A stretch of DNA of 64,000 nucleotides from JAFDXJ01 sp039811225 (GTDB lineage: Bacteria > Bacteroidota > Bacteroidia > Chitinophagales > Chitinophagaceae), in assembly GCA_039811225.1 (NCBI GenBank), contig JBDHYG010000001.1, positions 383,047 to 447,046 of the forward strand, in the 5' to 3' direction. The translations under genes and the position numbers were made by a program. Within the stretch, counting starts at the first letter, position 1. Every line of letters begins with the position of its first letter. The notes beneath the pieces are model-generated. The model saw nothing but the letters and a program-made list of their open reading frames with translations. It was not told the origin of the DNA and did no database searches. Shown piece by piece: positions 17,430 through 26,370 of this stretch.

Positions 17430-19112
17430 ATGTATGATATTTTGCAATTAAATGACATGCTCCTGCCGGAGTTAATTGACCTCGCTGAGCAACAAAAACT
17501 GACTGATTATAAAAAATTAAACAAACAGGAACTCATTTACAAGATCCTGGACTCCCAGGCTGTTACGGCTAAAGAAGCAGCAACCAAAACTGCCGACAAA
17601 CCAAAACGGAAGCGCATCGTAAAAGCAACAACTGCCCACGCTACGGAAGAAGCAGAAGTAATGACGGAGAATACACCTGCTCAAAAAAATACCAAAGAAA
17701 AAGCAGTTTCCAAAATTAGTAAACCAGTAAAAAAAGCCAGGAAGCCAGAGAAAGAAGAAGAAGAGGCAACCACCGTTAGCGATGCTGCAACCGATGAAAT
17801 CAATGATGATACATTACCGGAACTGGGCAGTAAATTGCTGAGCATCCTGGGTGATGATGAACCTGTCAATTTTGAGGATGATGGCACGGAAGAAGCAAGT
17901 GATGACGATGCCTCCCGTAATGCCAATGTGTCTTCACATAAACATGGGCAAAATAAAAATTTTCAGCAAAAAAAAGAATCCGCATTCAATATAGAATTTG
18001 ATGGAATTATCCAGGGCGAAGGTGTTTTGGAAATGATGCCGGATGGCTATGGCTTCCTGCGCTCTTCCGATTATAATTACCTTTCCTCGCCCGATGATAT
18101 TTATGTATCCCCATCGCAAATAAAATTATTTGGATTAAAAACCGGGGATACTGTTTATGGTTCTGTTAGGCCGCCAAAAGAGGGTGAGAAATATTTTGCT
18201 TTACTTAAAGTGGAAAATATAAATGGAAAATTACCGGATGAAGTGCGTGACCGGGTTCCATTTGATTATCTTACCCCACTTTTCCCTTACGAAAAACTTA
18301 ATTTATTTACACAGCCCTCTAATTACAGTACACGTATAATTGATCTCTTTACACCCATAGGTAAAGGGCAACGGGGATTGATTGTGGCGCAACCGAAAGT
18401 AGGTAAAACCATTTTACTGAAAGAAGTAGCTAATGCTATTGCTGCCAATCACCCTGAATGCTACCTCATGGTGGTACTTATTGACGAGCGCCCGGAAGAG
18501 GTAACAGATATGGAAAGAAGTGTGAAAGCCGAAGTAATTGCTTCCACCTTTGATGAACCGGCGGAGAAACATGTACGTGTTTCGCAAATTGCCTTACAAA
18601 AAGCAAAGCGTCTTGTTGAATGCGGCCAGGATGTAGTGATACTGCTGGATTCTATTACCCGCCTGGCACGGGCACATAATACTGTAGCACCCGCCAGTGG
18701 TAAAGTATTGAGTGGTGGTGTGGAAGCAAATGCTATGCAAAAACCCAAACAGTTTTTTGGCGCTGCGCGCAAAATAGAATTTGGTGGCTCCCTGACTATC
18801 CTGGCGACAGCACTAATCGAAACGGGCAGCAAAATGGATGAGGTAATCTTTGAAGAATTTAAAGGTACCGGTAATATGGAATTGCAACTTGATCGACGCC
18901 TGGCCAATAAGCGCATCTTCCCGGCTATTGATTTAGTGGCCTCCTCTACCCGCCGCGATGATTTATTGCTCGATAAGGAAGTGTTGCAACGGATGAATAT
19001 CCTGCGACTTTATATCAATGATATGAATACTGAAGAAGCCATGAATGAATTACTCAAACGTATGCGTGGCACTAAAAGCAATGAAGAATTTCTCGCCAGT
19101 ATGAATGGATAA
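17430..19112 (+). CDS. rho: Transcription termination factor Rho with Bacteroidota-type insertion
   Basis: Rho is a hexameric RNA-dependent ATPase that ends transcription. The N-terminal Rho domain (LLPELIDLAEQQKLTDYKKL, residues 11-30) is followed by a charged, low-complexity stretch (about 48-185, rich in Lys then Glu/Asp). The RNA-binding OB fold comes next (GVLEMMPDGYGFLRS, then NYLSSPDDIYVS). The ATPase domain has Walker A PKVGKT (G325-K326-T327), LIDERPEEVTDMERS and the Q/R-loop region VAPASGKVLSGGVEANA. The protein is 560 residues against about 420 in E. coli; the difference is the insertion between the N-terminal helix bundle and the OB fold. A tail-tube gene starts 35 bases downstream. 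Confidence 0.96.
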   Translation: MYDILQLNDMLLPELIDLAEQQKLTDYKKLNKQELIYKILDSQAVTAKEAATKTADKPKRKRIVKATTAHATEEAEVMTENTPAQKNTKEKAVSKISKPVKKARKPEKEEEEATTVSDAATDEINDDTLPELGSKLLSILGDDEPVNFEDDGTEEASDDDASRNANVSSHKHGQNKNFQQKKESAFNIEFDGIIQGEGVLEMMPDGYGFLRSSDYNYLSSPDDIYVSPSQIKLFGLKTGDTVYGSVRPPKEGEKYFALLKVENINGKLPDEVRDRVPFDYLTPLFPYEKLNLFTQPSNYSTRIIDLFTPIGKGQRGLIVAQPKVGKTILLKEVANAIAANHPECYLMVVLIDERPEEVTDMERSVKAEVIASTFDEPAEKHVRVSQIALQKAKRLVECGQDVVILLDSITRLARAHNTVAPASGKVLSGGVEANAMQKPKQFFGAARKIEFGGSLTILATALIETGSKMDEVIFEEFKGTGNMELQLDRRLANKRIFPAIDLVASSTRRDDLLLDKEVLQRMNILRLYINDMNTEEAMNELLKRMRGTKSNEEFLASMNG

Positions 19113-19147
19113 CTATTTTCGATACCTTTAGTACAAAATAGATAACC

Positions 19148-19576
19148 ATGACTTACCCTTTAAACGGCTTTCATTTTATTGTGGACTGGGGTGGCAAGCG
19201 TACCGGCTTCCTGGAAGTTACCGGCTTAGGCGCTTACACTTCACCCATAGAATACAGGGAAGGAGTTTCTCCGGTTGCATCATTTACTAAAATGCCCGGC
19301 AAAATAGAATATCCGAATATTATTCTCCGTCGTGCTTTGATAGCAGGTGATAATGATTTCTTTAACTGGTTCCAATCTATTCAAATGAGTTCAGCAGAAC
19401 GGCGTGATATAACCATTCAGCTTTTAGATGAATCACACCAACCTGTCATTGTTTGGCGTATCAAAAATGCATTTCCGGTGCGAATTGCTTATAGCGGTTT
19501 GCATGCAATGAATGATAACCTGGCATTGGAGGAATTGGAGATTTGCCATGAAGGTATGTCCGTGGAGAATGGGTAA
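19148..19576 (+). CDS. Orphan contractile-tail tube protein (gp19/TIGR02241-type)
   Basis: A 142-residue protein resembling the T4 gp19-like tube proteins of phage tails and of extracellular contractile injection systems (Afp/PVC/MAC type). Family-typical features are the N-terminal PLNGFHFIVDWGG, EVTGLGAYTSPIEYREG, the KMPGKIEYPNIILRRAL segment, DFFNWFQSIQ and the C-terminal LALEELEICHEGM. No sheath, baseplate, spike or ATPase gene lies nearby, so it is an orphan in this window. It begins 35 bases after rho on the same strand and probably shares its transcript. It could be a domesticated tube protein or one part of a scattered injection-system locus. Confidence 0.8.
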   Translation: MTYPLNGFHFIVDWGGKRTGFLEVTGLGAYTSPIEYREGVSPVASFTKMPGKIEYPNIILRRALIAGDNDFFNWFQSIQMSSAERRDITIQLLDESHQPVIVWRIKNAFPVRIAYSGLHAMNDNLALEELEICHEGMSVENG

Positions 19577-19645
19577 ACTAGTTATTCAGCATGATAATTG
19601 ACCTTCTTTTTCCTATAAGAGGAATATTCGATTTCTGCAAACAGA

Positions 19646-20866
19646 TCAGATAATACTTTTCACTTTCAATTTTATTTCTACTAAATCACCATCCCGCATT
19701 ATTACAAGATTGAGCCTTGCGCGTGCAGATTGCAATAGTGTTTTATATGTAAGTATGTTATTAGAAAAATTACTGCCGATACCTAAAATCACATCACCTA
19801 TCTGTAAACCGGCTTTTTCCGCCGGTGACCCCTGCATAATATCCGTTACCGTGATGGCTCCTTTAATAACATAAATTCCTAAACCGGTATATGAATAATC
19901 AAATGAATCCTGGTAATTTTTATTGGGCTTAATATAAATTTCCTGCTTTGGGTAATTCAGAATAATATTAAACCGCCTTAAAATATCATTCCCGATCAAT
20001 CCACCCAATTCCGGGTAATTTGTCACTTTATAGGTGTCATCAAAAATGTATACCGGTACATTTCTAAAATGATACGGACCTACACGAACTTCCCGGATAC
20101 AGGATAATTGCATTTCTTTTTTCCCTCCTAACCCTTCAGCCTGGGTTTTAAAAAAACGGCGTTTCTTCTTAAACAAACTGCTGTCTTTTACAATATCTGT
20201 ACTTAGTAACATACACAAGCCGGCGCCGGTATCGAAATAATATTTTGATAAGAAATGGGTATTATCCCGCGTATAAATACCCAATCGGGGAATAGTCGTA
20301 AAATCCGGTTTCAAAATATAGCCACCTTTTGGATAATCCAGTGTGCCGGGTGTATAAATGTCCATTTGATGCTTATCATAATTCACCAAAACAATATAGC
20401 GCCTTAAAAAACTATAGCCGATAATACCATCGATTTTAATACCATAGGAGGAAGTCAGTATCTCATAATCATTAATGTGAAAGTCTAATTTATCTACATC
20501 TAAACCCGGGAAATGTAAGGTATGGTTATATGCAAAATCAACATTTATCTTTCCGGCAATGCCCCGCACTACCTTATCACTTTTCTCCCGTTTTATGCCA
20601 AGATAATCACAAGTGGCTGAATCCAATGAGATTCCCCCACTGCCAGTATCAAAAACAAAATTCAGGGTATCCTCCAGGTCATCAAACTTAGCATGTACAA
20701 TAACGATGCCCCCGGTAAGTAACTGAAATGGGATACTGGTGATATACCTGGCTGGTGGCCCGTCAATCTCTTCCTGGGCATAAATTTTTGTAACCCCACC
20801 TGTATAAAAAATAAGCAGGGTTATAACGACTTTAAAAAGACACGATCTAAAATAAGCAGGTGTCAT
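19646..20866 (-). CDS. Exported retropepsin-like aspartic protease with C-terminal PDZ domain
   Basis: A 406-residue protein with an N-terminal signal/anchor (about residues 11-30). Two pepsin/retropepsin half-domains follow: FVFDTGSGG with Asp73 and YYFDTGAGL with Asp212. These can supply both catalytic aspartates within a single chain. The C-terminal 80 residues form a PDZ domain (GLGIYVIKGAITVTDI, GSPAEKAGLQIGDVILGIG). The aspartyl-protease plus PDZ layout is common in Bacteroidota periplasmic proteins. Substrate and role are unknown. It is convergent with the tail-tube gene and divergent from mqnC. Confidence 0.85.
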   Translation of the reverse strand: MTPAYFRSCLFKVVITLLIFYTGGVTKIYAQEEIDGPPARYITSIPFQLLTGGIVIVHAKFDDLEDTLNFVFDTGSGGISLDSATCDYLGIKREKSDKVVRGIAGKINVDFAYNHTLHFPGLDVDKLDFHINDYEILTSSYGIKIDGIIGYSFLRRYIVLVNYDKHQMDIYTPGTLDYPKGGYILKPDFTTIPRLGIYTRDNTHFLSKYYFDTGAGLCMLLSTDIVKDSSLFKKKRRFFKTQAEGLGGKKEMQLSCIREVRVGPYHFRNVPVYIFDDTYKVTNYPELGGLIGNDILRRFNIILNYPKQEIYIKPNKNYQDSFDYSYTGLGIYVIKGAITVTDIMQGSPAEKAGLQIGDVILGIGSNFSNNILTYKTLLQSARARLNLVIMRDGDLVEIKLKVKSII

Positions 20867-20974
20867 GGTATTTTACAAAGCTGTATTTTTTTGTAAATTA
20901 GTGTTTTGCCTTAACATCAGCAAAAGGAAAACAATTTTTACAATTTTGTCAAAAAATTCGCAGATGATAAGTTT

Positions 20975-20982
20975 TACTTTTG
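20975..20982 (+). promoter_or_regulatory. Promoter -7 element of mqnC
   Basis: TACTTTTG matches TAnnTTTG and lies 18 bases before the mqnC ATG at 21001. A TTTG at 20945-20948 is 26 bases upstream, slightly longer than the usual spacing of about 19-23. Confidence 0.45.
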
Positions 20983-21000
20983 CAAACAATAAAAAATAAC

Positions 21001-22125
21001 ATGCAGCTTTCTTCCTTGTATGAAAAAGCCCTGGCCTTTGAATTTCTGACGGTAGATGAAGGGGTATTTCTTTTTCATCATGCTCCCTTAACAGCACTCA
21101 TGCAGGTAGCTGATAAGTTACGGCAAATACAAGTGCCGCATGGAAAAGTAACCTGGCAAATAGACCGGAATGTAAACACCACGAATGTGTGTATTGCAAA
21201 TTGCAAGTTTTGCAATTTCTACCGTATCCCGGGCCATGCCGATGCTTATATTACCGAAATGCCGGAATACAGGAAAAAAATTTTAGAGACTTTTCGGTAT
21301 GGCGGTGATCAACTGTTGCTGCAAGGTGGACATCATCCTGCTTTAGGATTAGATTTTTACACAACTACATTCCGAAAAATAAAACAGGAATTTCCTACAA
21401 TAAAATTGCATGCCCTTGGCCCGCCGGAAGTGGCGCATATTTGCAAGCTCGAAAAAATGCAGCACCGCGATGTGCTGATCGCATTACGTGATGCAGGCCT
21501 GGATTCTTTGCCCGGTGCCGGTGCGGAGATCCTGGTAGATCGGGTTCGTCGTCTCGTGAGTAAAGGAAAATGCGGAGCCGATGAATGGTTACATATTATG
21601 CAGGCAGCGCATCAATTGCAGATCACTACCAGCGCTACCATGATGTTCGGCCATGTAGAAACAATAGAAGAACGCTTTATCCATCTCGTACGGATCCGTG
21701 AAGTACAAAAGCAAAAGCCGGAAGAAGCGAAAGGTTTTCTTGCCTTTATCCCCTGGACATTCCAGGATGTGGATACTTTACTGGCACGCATTCGAGGTGT
21801 TCATAACCTGGTTACAGCTGAAGAATATATACGCATGATTGCCTTGAGCAGAATTATGTTGCCCAATATAAAAAATATCCAGGCTAGCTGGCTCACGGTG
21901 GGGAAGCCTACTGCACAAATTTGCTTACATGCCGGTGCCAATGATTTTGGCAGTATCATGATCGAAGAAAATGTTGTCAGTGCCGCAGGCGCCCCGCATC
22001 GGTTTACCTATCGCACTATACAGGAAGCCATTCTGGTTGCAGGTTTTGAACCACAACTGAGAAACCAACAATATGAATGGCGCACAATACCTGAAACCAT
22101 TGAAGAACAGGTGATAGATTATTGA
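21001..22125 (+). CDS. mqnC: Cyclic dehypoxanthinyl futalosine synthase MqnC
   Basis: A radical SAM enzyme of the futalosine pathway that cyclises dehypoxanthine futalosine on the way to menaquinone. It is 374 residues with the 4Fe-4S motif CIANCKFC (Cys64, Cys68, Cys71), the GGDQLLLQGGHHP stretch, and DSLPGAGAEILVDRVRR, which is typical of MqnC. The SPASM-free C-terminus and LTVGKPTAQICLHAGANDFG fit the MqnC/MqnE group, with MqnC favoured. The ATG at 21001 gives the family N-terminus; a TTG seven codons upstream lies inside the promoter element. The gene implies that this organism makes menaquinone by the futalosine route; the other mqn genes are not here. Confidence 0.9.
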   Translation: MQLSSLYEKALAFEFLTVDEGVFLFHHAPLTALMQVADKLRQIQVPHGKVTWQIDRNVNTTNVCIANCKFCNFYRIPGHADAYITEMPEYRKKILETFRYGGDQLLLQGGHHPALGLDFYTTTFRKIKQEFPTIKLHALGPPEVAHICKLEKMQHRDVLIALRDAGLDSLPGAGAEILVDRVRRLVSKGKCGADEWLHIMQAAHQLQITTSATMMFGHVETIEERFIHLVRIREVQKQKPEEAKGFLAFIPWTFQDVDTLLARIRGVHNLVTAEEYIRMIALSRIMLPNIKNIQASWLTVGKPTAQICLHAGANDFGSIMIEENVVSAAGAPHRFTYRTIQEAILVAGFEPQLRNQQYEWRTIPETIEEQVIDY

Positions 22126-22157
22126 AGCTGGAAAAGAAAAAATTGACAGGACAGCCG

Positions 22158-22187
22158 TTTCAAGTCGCCAAACAATATTTACATTTG
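22158..22187 (+). promoter_or_regulatory. Candidate promoter of the 22258 gene
   Basis: TTTC (22158-22161), 18 bases, then TACATTTG (22180-22187). The -7 element is an exact TAnnTTTG match; the -33 element has one mismatch. The next ATG is at 22258, leaving a leader of about 65 bases. Confidence 0.4.
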
Positions 22188-22257
22188 ATCCTGGTCAGCA
22201 GTAATTACAATTATTGAAGACGAAGTATTCTTGCTGTATCCATACCATTCAACTTTT

Positions 22258-23367
22258 ATGAAGAACAAAGAAAGAAAATTATTGTTGCAGCGTTTACTGG
22301 TGGATTTAGAGAATCCTTATCCAAAAGATGACCTGATTTTATCATATGCAGATTTTTTGAAGGTGCGATCCTACCTGGATCATTATCAATTTAATCCCAT
22401 CGTCTTAGATAACCTGGTTGCTATTGCAAATAATGAATGGAAAACAAAAAAAAGAATTAACCGGCTGTCTTTGCTGTTACGCATTAAGCATTATTTCCTG
22501 GCTTCACAGATCGAATCAAGATATAATTGTTATGACAGAGAATTTAAACCCGGATGTGATGTTGCAATGGAAACAAGAAAACAACTTTTTGCCTTATTTA
22601 AGAAAACCTATGAAGACTGGAAGTATATTAGTTATAAACAACTGGAACAGGTAAGAACCATCTGCAATCATATATTGATCAAATTGGCCCTTACTCCGGA
22701 AGAAGAAGCCTGGTTGTGCGCACACTATACTTTGTCTGATCATATATTGAACAGAATTTTACGTTACCCGGTTAAATCAGCTATCATTAGCCGATGGGCC
22801 AAAGAGAATTACCACAATCCTACCTTAAGACATAGGCGGCCAGAACTTGCCAGCTGGCTGATTGATCAGGATCCTTCCTTTGAAATAGACTGCCAAACCC
22901 TTATTGATGATTTTGAATATTTAAACAAGAGAGATAAGCAAGCCATTCAGAATTTTAAAGATGAATTGGTGGCAAGTAGAATGATTGAAGCAGAATTGGC
23001 GGAATACCTGCCTAAGGAGGAACACAATGATCGATGGGAAAATAATGAAAATAGCAGTGCAGTCTATGCTTCTACTCCAGATTTGAAATTATCTAAGCGG
23101 CCATACCCAGTAACCAGCAGGCCCGATAAAATATGCTTTCAAGACATCCCTGATTTTAATGCCTTGCAAGTTTATTTTTATACCAATTTGCCAAAATTTC
23201 ACCTGTCAACAATGATCTGGGCGATAACCTATTCCCGGCTTGATAATGAACAAAAATGCGTGTTGCTTCAAAAATATTACACACCGGAAACCTTTCCTAC
23301 CCTGCTACGCATATGCAAAAAAAATAAGAATATAGTTTTTGTGAAATGGCTTTTAGAAAATCAATAA
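22258..23367 (+). CDS. Unrecognised mostly helical cytosolic protein
   Basis: I do not recognise this 369-residue protein. It has no signal peptide or membrane segment and is rich in Lys, Arg, Leu and aromatic residues. It appears mostly alpha-helical, with possible short helical repeats (ILNRILRYPVKSAIISRW, HRRPELASWLIDQDPSFEID). There is a more polar stretch around 265-295, and no clear catalytic motif or metal-binding cluster. The reading frame opens nine codons earlier at a TTG, but the ATG at 22258 is the likely start. It stands alone between mqnC and a convergent deacetylase gene, preceded by its own promoter-like sequence, so it is probably a genuine gene. Nothing around it suggests a job. 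Confidence 0.6.
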   Translation: MKNKERKLLLQRLLVDLENPYPKDDLILSYADFLKVRSYLDHYQFNPIVLDNLVAIANNEWKTKKRINRLSLLLRIKHYFLASQIESRYNCYDREFKPGCDVAMETRKQLFALFKKTYEDWKYISYKQLEQVRTICNHILIKLALTPEEEAWLCAHYTLSDHILNRILRYPVKSAIISRWAKENYHNPTLRHRRPELASWLIDQDPSFEIDCQTLIDDFEYLNKRDKQAIQNFKDELVASRMIEAELAEYLPKEEHNDRWENNENSSAVYASTPDLKLSKRPYPVTSRPDKICFQDIPDFNALQVYFYTNLPKFHLSTMIWAITYSRLDNEQKCVLLQKYYTPETFPTLLRICKKNKNIVFVKWLLENQ

Positions 23368-23456
23368 TTCGATTGTGGCTAAATTTTATTCAACATATTT
23401 TTATAAACATGTAATCCCGGTTAGAATGATTTAGTTGAGATCGTCATGTATTTTCT

Positions 23457-23469
23457 ACCCCGATGGGGT
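23457..23469. repeat. Short palindrome of REP-like type
   Basis: ACCCC-GAT-GGGGT, a perfect 5-bp G/C-rich hairpin, lies between the convergent genes ending at 23367 and 23524. It is preceded by TATTTTCT and followed by CGCATGTTTCTA. This resembles dispersed Bacteroidota intergenic palindromes. It lacks a proper T tract directly after the stem, so it is not a clear terminator. Confidence 0.35.
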
Positions 23470-23523
23470 CGCATGTTTCTAAAAAAATCTTTTCAAAAAA
23501 AATTCCGGATTACAATCCTCCAT

Positions 23524-24360
23524 TTAAAACGGATAGTTTTTAATCAAACCAAATTGATAGCCTTTGCTTTTCAGGGCAGTAAGCAGGGCAATCAATTTTT
23601 CTTTGTTTTCTTTTCGTGCAAACATCTGGTCATGACTGAGTAAAACTAATTTGTAGGGCGTAAAACACCTGGAGGAATCATTAATGGCATAGTGGATCAT
23701 TTGTAAAAGCTGTGCCACACTTTGTGTGGGCTCTGCATTACCATGATGTTGCCATTCTATATCCCAGCCAAAAAGACTATAGCCGTTTTGTTGCAACAAA
23801 TCAGCAGCTTCCTGGGAACGAGCGGACGGATCATTACGTTTCCGGTTGCCGACCCGCCAGGTATTACGTCCGGGTAATCGGCCATCTTTATTTGTCAATT
23901 GGAGCAGGTTATTATTCTTATCAAAATCCGCCAAGACACCTTTAGGGTTTTGATAAAACAATTTGTATTTACTGTTGGCATGTGAATAGCTATGACTGGA
24001 TACTTGTAATAACGGATCGTTATACGCCGTTAAAAAAGCCTGTCGCATTTCTCCATCAGCCTGGGTATGTTTGCCCACCATAAACATGGTTGCCGGCAAG
24101 CCCAATTGATTCAATACCTCGATCACATTATCCGTACCTATTAAGGGGCCATCATCAAAAGTCAAATAAATCATTCTTATTGTATCAGGTACCCGCGTTG
24201 CCAGCAGATTTGAATCTTGTTTAGCAGGTATGGAATCTGCCGTCATAACCGGTGCATCGTTTTTCCCAGCAAGCATCGTATCAGTCATTTGTGCTACCGG
24301 TACATTGCTTTGGCAGGAAACCAAAAAGAAGTTACATAAAACAATAAGGAGACCTTTCAT
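23524..24360 (-). CDS. Polysaccharide deacetylase (NodB-type) lipoprotein
   Basis: A 278-residue carbohydrate esterase family 4 protein, predicted to remove N- or O-acetyl groups from a polysaccharide in the periplasm or at the surface. The lipoprotein signal ends at LVSC (Cys16). The NodB motifs are TFDDGP (catalytic and metal aspartates Asp69-Asp70) and HSYSH (metal ligands His123 and His127), with a third-motif-like RLPGRNTW. The C-terminal LVLLSHDQMF carries the last conserved His. I placed the start at 24360 rather than 24384 because it gives a proper lipoprotein signal. It sits next to a GH35 gene on the same strand, perhaps part of glycan turnover. Confidence 0.85.
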   Translation of the reverse strand: MKGLLIVLCNFFLVSCQSNVPVAQMTDTMLAGKNDAPVMTADSIPAKQDSNLLATRVPDTIRMIYLTFDDGPLIGTDNVIEVLNQLGLPATMFMVGKHTQADGEMRQAFLTAYNDPLLQVSSHSYSHANSKYKLFYQNPKGVLADFDKNNNLLQLTNKDGRLPGRNTWRVGNRKRNDPSARSQEAADLLQQNGYSLFGWDIEWQHHGNAEPTQSVAQLLQMIHYAINDSSRCFTPYKLVLLSHDQMFARKENKEKLIALLTALKSKGYQFGLIKNYPF

Positions 24361-24432
24361 TGAAAAAATTTGAAAGACAAACATATTAATAAAACTTATT
24401 TCAACCTTTCTGGTTTGTCTTAAATTGCTTGC

Positions 24433-26241
24433 TTATTCCATAGTTGTTTTCCCGGAAATTTCTGCCGGTGTCTGCGCAAATAGATCCAGGACGATGATTT
24501 CATTTTCCCCTTTCTGCAACCAGGTTCCCGGGCAATACAATCTTTGCTGTGGGCCTATATTCCAATAACGGCCGAGATTGTGTCCATTTACCCAAACAAT
24601 TCCTTTCTTAAAATGTTGCATATCCAAATAGGTATCTCCTAACTTATCTATCGTAAAGGAGGCTTTAAAAAATGTACCATTCCGGTTATTGTCAATGGTG
24701 GCTGGTTGAAGGTTGCTCACAAATGCCTCCTTCATAGGCAGGGAAAATATATCCCATTCCATTAATGTCATACCATTTAAAGTCACTTTTTTGGTAATCC
24801 CTTTTCGATCCGTCATATCTCCCCCATAATTAATCCGTCCCATAGCTTCCACGAGAATTTCCAGAACAGGTTTAGGATTATCCGTTTTCGGTAAATTGAT
24901 ATGCCAGTCGCCGCCATCCCGGTAAATGGTATCAATCAGTTTTCCGTCCACATAGACAAAAGCAAGGTCATGTGGTTCTTTGATTTCCAGTCTCCCGCTT
25001 TTGTGACCGATTAAAGTGGTGCGATACAAAATAAAACCGCTTTGTTGATCCAGGTATTCCATGGGTTTTGGCTGTGCCGCATGTACCGGTTGAGGTAAAT
25101 TGTTCCAAAGAGAAGTATAGGGAGTTACCGTAAATGCCGGAATGGAAATAGTCGGGATAGGAGCCGGGATATCTGGTAATTTGTTTCCGGTATAAGTTGC
25201 AATCAGGTTGCGAAGCATATAATACTTGGGGGTTGCACTTCCCTGTTCACTGATGGGTGCATCATAATCATAGCTGGTAATATCTGCCTGGTATTTTTTT
25301 CCACCCCCATTTGCTCCTGCCCAGAAGCCGAAATTGGTACCACCATGGATCACATAAAAATTGAATGATTTTTTATTCTTCAGCAGGAAAATAATTTCTT
25401 TTTTCAACTCATTGGTATCTGGTCTGGCCCAGGCTTCGCCCCAATGTGTTAACCAACCCGGATAGGTTTCACTACTAAACACCGGAACATTCGGATCAAT
25501 CTTTTTCCCTTCATTAAAATCTTTTTCATCACTGCCACTATCCAGGCCAATGGCTGCGCCTTCTACAGTGCCGGCTTCCAACATATAGGGTGCCGGGCCA
25601 TCAGCCGTATAAAAAGGAACATCAATGCCATTTTCCCGCCATTCTTTTTTTAACGTGTTCAAATAAGTTTTGTCATTGCCATAACTGCCATATTCATTTT
25701 CTATTTGTACCATCAGGATGGGGCCACCATGTGTTACCTGTAAATCTTTTATTTCAAGTGACATCCTTTTTATATAGGTGGATACTTCCGCCATATAGCG
25801 GGGATCCATACTACGAATGGAAATATCCGGCACTTTCAATAACCAGGATGGGAGGCCGCCAAAATCCCATTCGGCACACACATAAGGGCCCGGCCGGAAT
25901 AATACCCACATATTCTCTTCCTGGCAAATGCGGATAAACTCCGTGATATTGTGATTCCCGTTTTGGAAATCCCATACTCCCGGTTTCAATTCCTGGTAAT
26001 TCCAGAATACATACATCGCAATGGTATTACAGCCCATCGCTTTTGCCATTTGGATCCGTTGCCGCCAATACGCATGCGGAATACGGGCCGGATGCATCTC
26101 CCCACTGATGATCTGGAAGGGCTTACCGTCTAATAAAAAATTTTCACCCGAAAAATTAAACTGGTGTTTCTGCTGTGCTTTTACAGTAGAAAAAGCGAGC
26201 ATACACAAAATGAGCGTACTGAAAATCCTGATCCTATTCAT
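24433..26241 (-). CDS. Secreted GH35 beta-galactosidase
   Basis: A 602-residue glycoside hydrolase family 35 enzyme that cleaves terminal beta-galactosides. It has a signal peptide (residues 1-22, ending VKAQ). The catalytic TIM barrel begins FLLDGKPFQIISGEMHPARIP. The acid/base Glu183 lies in MVQIENEYGSYG and the nucleophile Glu258 in FSSETYPGWLTHWG. C-terminal beta-sandwich domains (about 400-600) include KGIVWVNGHNLGRYWNIGPQ, a typical family segment. It is probably periplasmic or outer-membrane associated. No SusC/SusD pair is adjacent, so this is not a classic polysaccharide utilisation locus. It is divergent from fumC. Confidence 0.92.
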   Translation of the reverse strand: MNRIRIFSTLILCMLAFSTVKAQQKHQFNFSGENFLLDGKPFQIISGEMHPARIPHAYWRQRIQMAKAMGCNTIAMYVFWNYQELKPGVWDFQNGNHNITEFIRICQEENMWVLFRPGPYVCAEWDFGGLPSWLLKVPDISIRSMDPRYMAEVSTYIKRMSLEIKDLQVTHGGPILMVQIENEYGSYGNDKTYLNTLKKEWRENGIDVPFYTADGPAPYMLEAGTVEGAAIGLDSGSDEKDFNEGKKIDPNVPVFSSETYPGWLTHWGEAWARPDTNELKKEIIFLLKNKKSFNFYVIHGGTNFGFWAGANGGGKKYQADITSYDYDAPISEQGSATPKYYMLRNLIATYTGNKLPDIPAPIPTISIPAFTVTPYTSLWNNLPQPVHAAQPKPMEYLDQQSGFILYRTTLIGHKSGRLEIKEPHDLAFVYVDGKLIDTIYRDGGDWHINLPKTDNPKPVLEILVEAMGRINYGGDMTDRKGITKKVTLNGMTLMEWDIFSLPMKEAFVSNLQPATIDNNRNGTFFKASFTIDKLGDTYLDMQHFKKGIVWVNGHNLGRYWNIGPQQRLYCPGTWLQKGENEIIVLDLFAQTPAEISGKTTME

Positions 26242-26337
26242 GATTATATTCTTTGTTTAAAGATAAGGTTCCCGGGGCACAAAAAACATAAAGCCTGCAG
26301 AAATTTCCAAAAGAAAAAAATTGCCCTATTGATTACT

Positions 26338-26345
26338 TACCTTTG
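26338..26345 (+). promoter_or_regulatory. Promoter -7 element of fumC
   Basis: TACCTTTG matches TAnnTTTG and lies 25 bases before the fumC ATG. A TTG at 26321 is too close for the standard -33 position, so only the -7 element is supported. Confidence 0.4.
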
Positions 26346-26370
26346 CTTTCAATTTTTAAAAAATTTACAT

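Noticed and set aside
24433..26241. Polysaccharide utilisation locus around the GH35 gene
   Set aside because: No SusC/SusD-like pair, sensor or further hydrolases are adjacent; a lone GH35 and a deacetylase are not enough.
26164..26370. N-terminal extension of fumC over 69 codons
   Set aside because: It overlaps the GH35 gene start on the other strand, lacks family similarity and lies upstream of the promoter element.
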